A stretch of DNA of 64,000 nt from positions 1-64,000 of the forward strand of contig NZ_JWLV01000014.1 in assembly GCF_000808535.1 (NCBI RefSeq), written 5' to 3'. Shown piece by piece: positions 37,207 to 46,034 of this stretch (position 1 is the first letter of the stretch; every line of letters starts with the position of its first letter). Origin of the DNA: Vibrio sinaloensis. GTDB taxonomy: Bacteria; Pseudomonadota; Gammaproteobacteria; Enterobacterales; Vibrionaceae. The notes beneath the pieces are model-generated. The model did not search any database, had not been told where the DNA came from, and saw only the letters and a program-made list of their open reading frames with translations. Both the position numbers and the translations under genes were made by a program.

Positions 37207-38001
37207 CTATTGATTAACTCTGCGAACCTGAATGATTACGCCCATCAGTGGGTGATCAAGGTAATGGGTCTCGGTACTACGCATACGTCGTTTTTGGTCG
37301 AAACGGTAGCTCTTTAGGAACTCCTGTTTCTCGATCGTCGGCGAAACCTGCTCCATAAAGCCCGCTTCAACAGTGCTATTGGTTGTTGCTTGCTCGCCTT
37401 GAGCCGTCACTTCTGTGGTACTTGGCTCAATATCAATCGGGTCTTGCAGCACAACTTCACGTACGCTCGGCGACTTTAAGTCTAGCTCAACATCGGCATA
37501 CAAATAATGTTCAACGTAAATTTGCAGTTTGCCATCAAGCTCGTAAAGCGGTTTTGGAATGCTCGTTTCCGTTACGCCATCTATCACTTCTTTTGCTTGT
37601 TTCGAACCAATTCTGTTGCCTTCGGCATCGAAAATATTGGAATAGTCTTTACCCGCTTGAATATGGAAGGTCGGCGCTGACAGTCGGCCTCTGTCACCTT
37701 GACGCCAAGCCTTGTGTAGCAACACTTCAAAGCCCGCATGCTTTTTAAGCTTCGTTACTTCGTTATTCAGTTTATACGACGAGTAAGGCAGCATTTGCAC
37801 GCCTTTACGCGCTCGGTAACTTGAGTCAGCAAACGTGCCTGTTCCGTCTAACGAAATGGCAGGTTGGCTATTAGGCCAAGATTCTGCCGTTTGCTCTGGA
37901 TTCACAGAACGTTTAAAAACAACCACTTCGATGTCAAATTGTCGCTGCGCCCAAGAAGGCAGAGCAACAAAGAAGAGTAACAGTGGAATCAGCTTTTTCA
38001 T
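37207..38001 (-). CDS. csiV: CsiV-type peptidoglycan-binding protein
   Basis: A 264-residue exported protein. ATG at 38001 follows GGAG at 5-nt spacing and gives a Sec signal peptide (MKKLIPLLLFFVALPSWA); the longer open frame adds nine residues and spoils it. The mature protein opens RQFDIEVVVFKRSVNPEQTAESWP and contains VQMLPYSSYKLNNEVTKL, the pattern of the CsiV family (PF10972). In V. cholerae CsiV binds peptidoglycan and is needed for PBP1A function. It is next to mfd, with a 52-nt gap on the same strand. The name rests on family pattern and neighbourhood from memory. Confidence 0.8.
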   Translation of the reverse strand: MKKLIPLLLFFVALPSWAQRQFDIEVVVFKRSVNPEQTAESWPNSQPAISLDGTGTFADSSYRARKGVQMLPYSSYKLNNEVTKLKKHAGFEVLLHKAWRQGDRGRLSAPTFHIQAGKDYSNIFDAEGNRIGSKQAKEVIDGVTETSIPKPLYELDGKLQIYVEHYLYADVELDLKSPSVREVVLQDPIDIEPSTTEVTAQGEQATTNSTVEAGFMEQVSPTIEKQEFLKSYRFDQKRRMRSTETHYLDHPLMGVIIQVRRVNQ

Positions 38002-38053
38002 TACAACTCCATAATTCGGTGCAATCACCGTGGAAAATTAATCAGCCTTATCG

Positions 38054-41000
38054 CTAGGCTTTTGGTAAAAGGTTCTGTTGGAACTCATCCAACATATCGC
38101 CAATAAATTGGATTCTTTTGCGTCTATCGACCAATGGTACCGTAAACTTAAACTTAGTGGGTCCTTCCATGGCAAATTTTTGTGGCTGGGACTGCAATAG
38201 TTTAACCAGATACATCGGGTTAATGTCAGCGTCCGGATAGAACTCGATATAACCGCCTTTGTCGTGTGCTTCAATCTTCTTCACTTTGAGATCAGCAGCG
38301 ATAAGCTTCAGTTCAGCAACAGAGAGTAAGTTTTTGGCAGCATCAGGAAGCAAACCGAAGCGATCAATTAACTCAACCTTGAGGTCATCGAGCTCTTGTT
38401 TACTTTCAACACTCGCGATTTGTTTGTACATCGATAGACGAGTATTGATGTCCGGTATGTAGTCATCAGGAAGCAGTGCGGGTAAGCGCATTTCAACTTC
38501 TGTCTGCTCTCTTAAGAGATCATCGAGTGATGGCTCTTTCCCTTCTTTGAGTGCTTCGACTGCTTGCTCAAGCATCTCCATGTAGAGCGTGAAGCCGATG
38601 GACTGAATTTGCCCGCTTTGCTCATCACCTAATAACTCACCAGCCCCACGAATTTCTAAGTCGTGAGTTGCCAATGTAAAGCCTGCGCCAAGATCTTCCA
38701 GAGAGGCAATAGCGTCAAGACGCTTAATTGCATCTTTTGTCATCGCTTTCGGATGTGGAGTAAGCAAGTATGCGTAGGCTTGATGATGTGAACGACCCAC
38801 ACGACCACGTAGCTGATGAAGTTGTGCCAGACCTAAGTTGTCAGCGCGATCCATGATGATGGTATTGGCCGTTGGCACATCGATACCCGTCTCAATGATT
38901 GTGGTACATACCAACAAGTTAAAACGTTGGTGGTAGAAATCATTCATAATGCGTTCGAGTTCGCGCTCTCGCATTTGACCATGGGCGACCGTTACTCGCG
39001 CTTCGGGGATCAACTTCTCCAAATCTGCGGCCACTTTCTCGATAGTTTCTACCTGATTGTGTAGGAAGTAAACTTGGCCACCGCGCATAATTTCACGTAA
39101 GACCGCTTCGCGAATAACGGCATCATCACTTTGTCGAACGAAGGTTTTGATCGCCAGACGTCGGGCTGGTGGCGTTGCGATTATAGATAGATCACGCATT
39201 CCACTCATTGCCATGTTGAGTGTTCGCGGAATCGGTGTCGCCGTTAGGGTCAGAATGTCGACATCAGCACGCATGGCTTTCATTTTTTCTTTCTGCCGTA
39301 CCCCAAAGCGGTGCTCCTCATCAACGATCAGCAGGCCGAGATCTTTGAACTTGATGTCATTAGACAATAGCTTGTGAGTACCGACCACCAAGTCAACCTT
39401 GCCTTCCTCAATGTCTTGGAGGACTTGCTTTTGCTCTTTCGCGGTTTTAAAGCGCGAGAGAACTTCAACACGGATTGGAAGGTTAGCGAAGCGATCACGG
39501 AAGTTCTCAAAGTGTTGCTGAGCGAGCAGTGTTGTTGGAACAAGTACTGCGACTTGTTTGCCGTTGTCGGTAGCAAGAAACGCAGCACGCATCGCCACTT
39601 CCGTTTTACCAAACCCGACATCACCGCACACCAATCGGTCCATGGCTTTGGCTTGGCACATATCCGACATAACGGCGTTAATGGCCATCTTCTGGTCATC
39701 GGTCTCTTCAAAGGGGAATCCTGCTTTGAAGGTTGCGTACTGGCCACGATCAAGCTCAAACTTGTAACCGGGCTTGAGTTCGCGCTTGGCGTACACATCC
39801 AAAAGTTCAGCGGCTACATCTCGGACTTTTTCTGCGGCTTTACGCCTTGCTTTAGCCCAGGCTTCACCGCCCAGTTTATGAAGTGGCGCGCTCTCTTCGG
39901 CGCCACCAGAATAGCGGCTAATCAGGTTGAGCGAGGCGACTGGAACATACAGCTTCGCGTCGTTTTGGTATTCAAGCGTCACGTACTCGGTAGTCATGCC
40001 GCCTGCTTCGAGAGTTTGCAGACCAATGTAGCGGCCAATACCGTGATCAATGTGAACGACAGGTTGACCTGGCTTGAGCTCTGCCAGGTTACGAATGACA
40101 GCGTCACTGTTGGTGGTCTTACGGTCTTTGCGGCGACGTTGTATTACACGATCGCCGAGCAAATCACTTTCACAAATCAGCGCAACTTGGCTGTCTCCAT
40201 AGAGGAAACCATGTTCAGCGGCACCAAGTACCAGCGAAAACTTATCTTTGCCGATAAAAGCACTTTTAAAGTTAGGGTACTCGACAGGGCGAAGTTTTAT
40301 GCGTTGCAGCAGTTCAAGTAACGCTTCTCGGCGCCCCTCTGATTCCACAGAAAAGACAATCTTACCCGTGTAGTTTTCACTGAACTGGCGCAGCGCAGCC
40401 ATCGGTTCCTTGTTTTGGTGCTGGACGGCTAAATCAGGCAAGGGTTGAACGCTTGGGTTGACTCGACCCTGTTTCTCAACGATTGCATCGCTGGAGAGCA
40501 AGAGGTGCGGAAGCTGCTTAATATGGCTAAACAGCTCGTCTTTCTTTAACCACAACTCGTCTGGAGGCAAGAGTGGACGAAGCGGGTCCACTTTTCTTTG
40601 GTCATAGCGGTAATCAACATCGGCGAGGAAGGTTTCAATCGCAGACTCAATATCCCCAACGGTAATGATCTGACTGTCATCCGCAATGTAGTCAAAGAGC
40701 GTCTCTGTTTGTTCAAAAAAGAGCGGCTGCCAATATTCGATACCGGCTGGCCATGTTCCTTTTGAAACTTGCATATAGACGGATTCAGGTTCGCGTCTTG
40801 CTTCAAAGCGTTGACGCCAACGGATTCTAAAATCTTCAATCGCGCTTTCTGTGGTTGGAAATTCATGAGCGGGAAGCAGTCTAATCTCTTGGACATCATC
40901 GATGGAGCGTTGATTTTCAGGATCAAAGGTACGAATCGTATCAATTTCATCATCGAAGAAGTCAATTCGAAATGGGTCATTGGAACCCATAGGGAAGAGA

Positions 41001-41515
41001 TCGAGAATAGATCCTCGACTTGCGTATTCACCTGGGCCGAAGACCTGATCAACGTTTCGATAGCCAGATTTCTCTAACTGCATGCGCAACTTCTCAAGTG
41101 AGAACAAATCACCGACTTTCACCATCAAGGTATGTTGCATCAAATAGTCACGCGGAGACTGTCTTTGCAGCAGCGTGCTCACGGGTACGATGGTGATACC
41201 GCTGCTCAGTGTTGGCAGTTGGTACAAACGCGCGATGCGATCGGAAATGATTTCTTGATGCGGTGAAAAGTTGTCGTACGGCAAGGTCTCCCAATCTGGG
41301 AAAAGAGCGACGCCTTGGTCGGTAAACTGCTCGATTTCTTGGAGCAACTTGAGCGCGGTTTGAGGGTCAGGTACCGCCAATAAAGTATGGCTATTATGCT
41401 GCTCGGCAAGCTCTGCTATCGCGAGCGCTAGGCTAGCGCCTTGTAGATTACCGACGTGTTTTTTATCTCCGGCTCCGGTTGCGTTAGCCAGATGGAAAAG
41501 AGTGCTATCAGACAT
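38054..41515 (-). CDS. mfd: transcription-repair coupling factor Mfd
   Basis: Removes RNA polymerase stalled at DNA lesions and recruits UvrAB. At 1153 residues it has the full domain order: UvrB-like N-terminal region (about 1-350), the RNA-polymerase-interacting CarD-like domain with GQPVVHIDHGIGRYIGLQTL (about 480-500), and RecG-like translocase domains with Walker A GDVGFGKTEVA (Lys637) and VDEEHRFGVRQKEK. A TRG region with HQLRGRVGRSHHQAYAYLL and the C-terminal inhibitory domain follow. It is 10 nt downstream of plzB and is probably co-transcribed with it. Confidence 0.97.
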   Translation of the reverse strand: MSDSTLFHLANATGAGDKKHVGNLQGASLALAIAELAEQHNSHTLLAVPDPQTALKLLQEIEQFTDQGVALFPDWETLPYDNFSPHQEIISDRIARLYQLPTLSSGITIVPVSTLLQRQSPRDYLMQHTLMVKVGDLFSLEKLRMQLEKSGYRNVDQVFGPGEYASRGSILDLFPMGSNDPFRIDFFDDEIDTIRTFDPENQRSIDDVQEIRLLPAHEFPTTESAIEDFRIRWRQRFEARREPESVYMQVSKGTWPAGIEYWQPLFFEQTETLFDYIADDSQIITVGDIESAIETFLADVDYRYDQRKVDPLRPLLPPDELWLKKDELFSHIKQLPHLLLSSDAIVEKQGRVNPSVQPLPDLAVQHQNKEPMAALRQFSENYTGKIVFSVESEGRREALLELLQRIKLRPVEYPNFKSAFIGKDKFSLVLGAAEHGFLYGDSQVALICESDLLGDRVIQRRRKDRKTTNSDAVIRNLAELKPGQPVVHIDHGIGRYIGLQTLEAGGMTTEYVTLEYQNDAKLYVPVASLNLISRYSGGAEESAPLHKLGGEAWAKARRKAAEKVRDVAAELLDVYAKRELKPGYKFELDRGQYATFKAGFPFEETDDQKMAINAVMSDMCQAKAMDRLVCGDVGFGKTEVAMRAAFLATDNGKQVAVLVPTTLLAQQHFENFRDRFANLPIRVEVLSRFKTAKEQKQVLQDIEEGKVDLVVGTHKLLSNDIKFKDLGLLIVDEEHRFGVRQKEKMKAMRADVDILTLTATPIPRTLNMAMSGMRDLSIIATPPARRLAIKTFVRQSDDAVIREAVLREIMRGGQVYFLHNQVETIEKVAADLEKLIPEARVTVAHGQMRERELERIMNDFYHQRFNLLVCTTIIETGIDVPTANTIIMDRADNLGLAQLHQLRGRVGRSHHQAYAYLLTPHPKAMTKDAIKRLDAIASLEDLGAGFTLATHDLEIRGAGELLGDEQSGQIQSIGFTLYMEMLEQAVEALKEGKEPSLDDLLREQTEVEMRLPALLPDDYIPDINTRLSMYKQIASVESKQELDDLKVELIDRFGLLPDAAKNLLSVAELKLIAADLKVKKIEAHDKGGYIEFYPDADINPMYLVKLLQSQPQKFAMEGPTKFKFTVPLVDRRKRIQFIGDMLDEFQQNLLPKA

Positions 41516-41525
41516 AGTGGTGTGT

Positions 41526-42092
41526 TTATTTGTCTCGATTCAGTGAACGCTGACGCAGCATTTTTTGCTGCTGATAGAGTGCGGCTTTGATTAATAGATC
41601 TTCGTCTATATCACGTAAGCGGTCATATTTAATGGTGACTAAAAACTGCTCATCTTGCGCTTCGCACTCTACAACATGGCCATAACTGTAAATCGCTGCG
41701 GCAGGATGATCCAAAAACAGTTTGGCTCTCACGGTCTGATCGACGCTCAGTGGCGTGGGAGTGAGATAACGAAATAAGCTCGCGCCAAAGGAGACAGTTT
41801 GGTGGCGGTAAGTTTCGTTGTCTTGCTGGGAGAGCATAAACGTGAGAAGCAAGTTTAGCTTTGAATTTTGGGTATCGAGAAGTTCGATGACGTGTTTAAA
41901 GTCACTGTTGTTTAGCTCAGAACGGGCGCTGTCGTTGAGTAAATCAAGTTGACTGAACTCGCTGGCGACCAAAAAAGGCGCGGGAATTTCACTCTCAAAT
42001 TGTTCATAAGTAGGCAGGGATTGCCCTTGTGCTAACGGCTCTACGTTAACCGTCATTCGATGATGAACGGTGAAATATTCTTGATCAGGCAT
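41526..42092 (-). CDS. plzB: PilZ-like protein (V. cholerae PlzB type)
   Basis: A 188-residue cytoplasmic protein. The central beta region has TVSFGASLFRYLTPTPLSV (99-117), resembling a PilZ strand that carries the (D/N)xSxxG motif but with the motif altered, and no clear RxxxR precedes it. The C-terminal FLVTIKYDRLRDIDEDLLIK then a Gln/Arg-rich helix fits the end of PilZ proteins. In V. cholerae the gene beside mfd (VC1885) is plzB, one of the PilZ proteins not shown to bind cyclic di-GMP. It is just upstream of mfd (10 nt). The assignment relies on synteny and a weak motif. Confidence 0.6.
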   Translation of the reverse strand: MPDQEYFTVHHRMTVNVEPLAQGQSLPTYEQFESEIPAPFLVASEFSQLDLLNDSARSELNNSDFKHVIELLDTQNSKLNLLLTFMLSQQDNETYRHQTVSFGASLFRYLTPTPLSVDQTVRAKLFLDHPAAAIYSYGHVVECEAQDEQFLVTIKYDRLRDIDEDLLIKAALYQQQKMLRQRSLNRDK

Positions 42093-42257
42093 TCTGAGTT
42101 TCCTTTAACTAACACCTTGATTATCGTCATACCACGCAAGTAATCAAGGTATGTCATTGTTTATCACATATTTTGACGACTTATTAGCAATTAAGGGCTA
42201 CAACCCAGAGCGATAAATCGGTACATTACCCGCTATCAAACATTATTGGTTTATTTT

Positions 42258-43466
42258 ATGTTTCATCCGGTTTCAGCCTTTATCGGCTTGCGTTACCTAA
42301 GAGGGCGCTCCGGCGATAGATTCAGTCGATTTGTTTCTTATATGTCTACGGCGGGCATCACGATCGGCGTGATGTCGTTGGTGACGGTTCTTTCTGTTAT
42401 GAATGGGTTTGAAGCTCAGCTCAAGAGTCGCATCCTTGGCGTATTGCCGCAAGCCATCGTATCAGAAGTTGATGGCAAGACTCATCGCCAAAGTGTTGCC
42501 CCAGAATTTGTCTCTGAGCTTTCTACAGCGGCACATCCAGAGCCGATCGTGCAATCTGAAGCGGTTATCCAAAGCGCTTCGCAGCTTAGTGCTGGGCTTT
42601 TGATTGGCATTAAACCGAGCGATCATGACCCGATAGAAGACCATATGATTGCAGGCCGACTTGCTGCGATGGAAGCAGGCCAATATCAGCTTTTCATTGG
42701 CCACACCTTAGCGCGGTCAATGGACGTCTCCGTCGGAGACAAGGTACGCTTGATGGTCACCAGTGCTAGTCAGTTTACCCCACTTGGACGAATGCCTAGC
42801 CAACGTATTTTTACGATTGCGGGCATATACAACACGGGCTCTGATGTCGATGGGCTATTGATGCTAACTCACATCGATGACGCCGCGAAACTCAATCGAA
42901 TGAAAAACGACACTATGACTGGCTGGCGTTTGTTCTTCAATGACCCTTTTGTGGTGGCGCAGTTAAGTGATCAACCATTGCCAGAGGGTTGGCAATGGCA
43001 AGATTGGCGAGATCAGCGCGGTGAACTTTTCCAAGCCGTGAGAATGGAAAAAAATATGATGGGTTTGATGCTGGGGCTTATTGTTGGCGTTGCCGCGTTC
43101 AACATTATCTCGGCGCTGATAATGGTCGTGATGGAGAAGCAATCTGAGGTGGCGATACTCAAAACTCAAGGCATGTCGGACAACCAAGTGCTGACCATCT
43201 TCATGGTACAAGGTGCAAGTAGTGGCGTGATTGGCGCGCTGTTTGGTGGTGGTCTAGGTGTGCTGCTTGCCTCTAATTTGAACACACTACTGGAGAGCGC
43301 AGGAATCGCGCTTTTCTCTGTTGGTGGCGAGTTACCTGTGTTAATCAACCCTTTGCAAATTTCGATCGTTGTCGTGTTGGCGATTGCACTCAGCCTGCTT
43401 GCGACATTGTTCCCTTCTTACCGTGCATCTTCTGTTAAACCGGCCGAGGCTTTGAGATATGAGTAA
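42258..43466 (+). CDS. lolC: lipoprotein-releasing ABC transporter permease LolC
   Basis: Inner-membrane part of LolCDE, which extracts outer-membrane lipoproteins and hands them to LolA. ATG at 42258 gives 402 residues and the normal LolC opening [20 protein letters not shown]. One membrane helix lies near 25-47, then a large periplasmic domain and three C-terminal helices (about 268-395). [21 protein letters not shown] is the family segment before the second helix. It overlaps lolD by 8 nt. Confidence 0.95.
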   Translation: MFHPVSAFIGLRYLRGRSGDRFSRFVSYMSTAGITIGVMSLVTVLSVMNGFEAQLKSRILGVLPQAIVSEVDGKTHRQSVAPEFVSELSTAAHPEPIVQSEAVIQSASQLSAGLLIGIKPSDHDPIEDHMIAGRLAAMEAGQYQLFIGHTLARSMDVSVGDKVRLMVTSASQFTPLGRMPSQRIFTIAGIYNTGSDVDGLLMLTHIDDAAKLNRMKNDTMTGWRLFFNDPFVVAQLSDQPLPEGWQWQDWRDQRGELFQAVRMEKNMMGLMLGLIVGVAAFNIISALIMVVMEKQSEVAILKTQGMSDNQVLTIFMVQGASSGVIGALFGGGLGVLLASNLNTLLESAGIALFSVGGELPVLINPLQISIVVVLAIALSLLATLFPSYRASSVKPAEALRYE

Positions 43467-44145
43467 CCTTCTTCAGTGTCACAACATTTGTAAAACGTAC
43501 CGAGAAGGCGCGTTGGATACTCAGGTATTAAAAGGCGTGAGCTTCGAGCTTAAAAAAGGTGAGTTGGCTTCAATCATTGGTTCTTCGGGATCGGGTAAGA
43601 GTACGTTACTCCATATATTGGGCGCGCTTGATGATGCGACAGAAGGCAGCGTGAGTTTTCTTGGTCAAGATCTGGCGAACTTGAGTTCAAATAAACAGGC
43701 AAAATTGCGTAACCGCCACTTAGGTTTTGTCTATCAGTTTCACCACCTGCTTGCCGATTTCAGTGCCCTTGAAAATGTGGCGATGCCTTTGCTGATTGGC
43801 GGCGAAAAAGTCGCTGATGCAAAAGCTAAAGCGCAAGCACTGCTGGAAAAAGTGGGGTTAAGTCATCGAGTTGACCATCGACCTGCCGAGCTTTCTGGCG
43901 GTGAGCGTCAGCGTGTTGCGATTGCGAGAGCCTTGGTGAACAGTCCGGATCTTGTTCTTGCCGATGAACCGACGGGTAATTTGGATCATAAAACCGCTCT
44001 GTCTATCTATGATTTGATGCGAGAGTTAAATCGAGAGTCTGGGACGGCCTTTTTAGTCGTGACGCATGATGGGGAACTGGCGAGCAAAATGGATCGTCAA
44101 CTGCATATGCAAGATGGGCTATTGCTCAATGTCGAGGAGGCTTAG
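43459..44145 (+). CDS. lolD: lipoprotein-releasing ABC transporter ATPase LolD
   Basis: ATPase of the lipoprotein release complex, 228 residues. Walker [13 protein letters not shown], signature [15 protein letters not shown] and Walker [13 protein letters not shown] are all intact. The sequence [20 protein letters not shown] is the Q-loop typical of LolD. It starts inside the end of lolC and its stop is one base before the lolE start, so all three proteins are coupled. Confidence 0.96.
   Translation: MSNLLQCHNICKTYREGALDTQVLKGVSFELKKGELASIIGSSGSGKSTLLHILGALDDATEGSVSFLGQDLANLSSNKQAKLRNRHLGFVYQFHHLLADFSALENVAMPLLIGGEKVADAKAKAQALLEKVGLSHRVDHRPAELSGGERQRVAIARALVNSPDLVLADEPTGNLDHKTALSIYDLMRELNRESGTAFLVVTHDGELASKMDRQLHMQDGLLLNVEEA
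44135..44140 (+). promoter_or_regulatory. strong ribosome binding site fixing the lolE TTG start
   Basis: AGGAGG at 44135-44140 lies 6 nt before TTG at 44147, inside the end of lolD. No ATG in the frame is correctly placed for the known LolE N-terminus. Confidence 0.8.
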
Positions 44146-44146
44146 T

Positions 44147-45391
44147 TTGTTCTCTTCTTTATCACTTTTTATTGGTGGCCGATTTAGCCGCGCCAAGCAG
44201 CGCAACAAAATGGTGTCGTTCATTTCCTTGTCGTCCACCATCGGTATCACCGTCGGGGTCGCTGTGATCATTATTGGTCTCTCTGCGATGAACGGCTTTG
44301 AGCGAGAGCTAAAAGATCGCGTCTTATCGGTGATTTCTCACGGAGAATTTGAAGGGGTTCGCGGGCCGATTCAAGAGTGGAAATCGGTGATTCAACAGTC
44401 CCAATTGCACCCTAAAGTGGAAGCGGCGGCGCCGTTTGTGAAGCTAACCGCATTGGCGGAAAAAGGGCAACAGCTTAAAGCGATAGAGGTTCGCGGGGTT
44501 GATCCTACACTGGAATCGAAGGTGTCTAATCTTAGTCATTACATTGATTCAGACGTATGGCAGCAGTTTACCCCCGGAAAGAAACAAGTCATTTTGGGTA
44601 AGGGTATCGCAGACCTGTTGAACGTGAATGTCGGGGATTTTCTGACTCTGATGATCCCAACTAGCGGTGCGACGACCAAAGTGCAAGCCCCAAAGCGCGT
44701 CCGAGTTCAAGTCGCTGGATTGTTAACGCTCAATGGCCAGATTGACCATAGCTTGGCGTTGGTGCCCCTCGAAGATGCGCAGCTATATGCCAAATTGGGT
44801 TCGGCGGTGTCGGGAGTAGCGCTGAAAGTGACCGATGTGTTAGATGCAACCCAAATTATACGCGAAGTAGGAAACACGCTAGATGAGTACGTTTACCTTC
44901 GTAGTTGGCAGCAAAAATATGGATTTCTTTACCGAGATATTCAACTGGTCAGAACCATTATGTATCTAGTGATGGTGCTGGTTATTGGTGTGGCAAGTTT
45001 TAATATCGTGTCGACATTAATGATGGCAGTGAAAGATCGTGCCTCAGAGATCGCGATTTTACGTACTATGGGTGCAACAGACGGTTTAGTGAAACGTATC
45101 TTTGTCTGGCAGGGGGTATTTTCCGGCGTGTTGGGCAGTATTGTCGGCAGTGTTATTGGCGTATTGATCGCGTTCAATTTGACTGAGTTGATAAAAGGAT
45201 TAGAGGGCTTGATTGGTCATCAGTTCTTATCGGGAGACATTTACTTTGTCGATTTTTTACCTTCTCAGGTCAATCTTGCCGATGTGATCTTGGTGTCGCT
45301 GACGGCTATCGTTCTTAGCCTACTAGCCACTTGGTATCCTGCCTCTCGAGCGAGCAAGTTAAACCCCGCTGCGGTGCTAAGCTCGAAATAA
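44147..45391 (+). CDS. lolE: lipoprotein-releasing ABC transporter permease LolE
   Basis: Second permease of LolCDE, the subunit that binds the lipoprotein acyl chains. With TTG at 44147 it is 414 residues, equal to E. coli LolE, and opens SSLSLFIGGRFSRAKQRNKM. It has one N-terminal membrane helix (about 22-45), a periplasmic domain and three C-terminal helices; FNIVSTLMMAVKDRASEIAIL marks the permease core and QFLSGDIYFVDFLPSQVN a late conserved loop. An ATG-started reading from 44066 would add 27 residues of lolD-overlapping sequence and is rejected. Confidence 0.94.
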   Translation: MFSSLSLFIGGRFSRAKQRNKMVSFISLSSTIGITVGVAVIIIGLSAMNGFERELKDRVLSVISHGEFEGVRGPIQEWKSVIQQSQLHPKVEAAAPFVKLTALAEKGQQLKAIEVRGVDPTLESKVSNLSHYIDSDVWQQFTPGKKQVILGKGIADLLNVNVGDFLTLMIPTSGATTKVQAPKRVRVQVAGLLTLNGQIDHSLALVPLEDAQLYAKLGSAVSGVALKVTDVLDATQIIREVGNTLDEYVYLRSWQQKYGFLYRDIQLVRTIMYLVMVLVIGVASFNIVSTLMMAVKDRASEIAILRTMGATDGLVKRIFVWQGVFSGVLGSIVGSVIGVLIAFNLTELIKGLEGLIGHQFLSGDIYFVDFLPSQVNLADVILVSLTAIVLSLLATWYPASRASKLNPAAVLSSK

Positions 45392-45404
45392 TTGTTCTCT
45401 AATG

Positions 45405-45429
45405 AAAAAGGACCGTAAAGGTCCTTTTT
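45405..45429. terminator. bidirectional terminator after lolE
   Basis: AAAAAGGACC (45405-45414) pairs perfectly with GGTCCTTTTT (45420-45429); it also faces the end of the convergent DUF2062 gene. Confidence 0.85.
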
Positions 45430-45495
45430 CATACATATCATTTTTATCAGTTACATCTGGCTTTGTGGGACGCTGTAAAGTGTTGGCTCGCCACT

Positions 45496-46026
45496 TTACT
45501 TCTTCAACAGCCCACCTAATCTTATTTTTCGCTTCTGCCAGCTTCGTACTACGGAATATCGCCAAAGTGCTTTAATACCGAAAAATCCAACTATCGCCGA
45601 GACCACACCGCAAATTAGGCACCCAAGTAGAAAAGGGGGACCAATGGTGTTCATTTGGTGGAGAATAAACTCCCAAGACAATTCAAAATGGAACGGTTGA
45701 GGTGGAACATGCATCACCCAAGCGCCGACTTTGTAAGCAAAGTAAAAAAGAACCGGCATGGTAATTGGGTTACTGACCCAAACCAGTGCGACAGACAAAG
45801 GCAGATTGACACCACACGCAATGGCGAGACCAGCCGACATGATCATTTGGCTAGGAAGCGGAACAAACGCCATAAATAGTCCAACTGCGAACGCGCCTGC
45901 CGCTGAACGACGGTTGAGGCACCAAAGATTGGGGTTGTACAGCACGTTGCCAAAGATTTTGAGTGCTTTTTGACGCTTAATGACTTCGTGGTCTGGCATA
46001 AAGCGTTTGATGAACTTTCTTGGCAT
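45496..46026 (-). CDS. DUF2062 membrane protein
   Basis: A 176-residue inner-membrane protein with the DUF2062 pattern: a basic N-terminus (PRKFIKRFMPDHEVIKRQKA), RRSAAGAFAVGLFMAFVPLP at about 38-57, then helices including VALVWVSNPITMPVLFYFAY with the family Asn-Pro. Function unknown. Its start is 8 nt from the comEC start on the other strand, so the two promoters must lie inside coding sequence. A later in-frame ATG (45999) would shorten it by nine residues. Confidence 0.85.
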   Translation of the reverse strand: MPRKFIKRFMPDHEVIKRQKALKIFGNVLYNPNLWCLNRRSAAGAFAVGLFMAFVPLPSQMIMSAGLAIACGVNLPLSVALVWVSNPITMPVLFYFAYKVGAWVMHVPPQPFHFELSWEFILHQMNTIGPPFLLGCLICGVVSAIVGFFGIKALWRYSVVRSWQKRKIRLGGLLKK

Positions 46027-46034
46027 TGGGGACT

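Noticed and set aside
39374..40321. 315-codon plus-strand open frame inside mfd
   Set aside because: It is antisense to the strongly supported Mfd motor region, has no family pattern, and long antisense frames are common opposite such genes.
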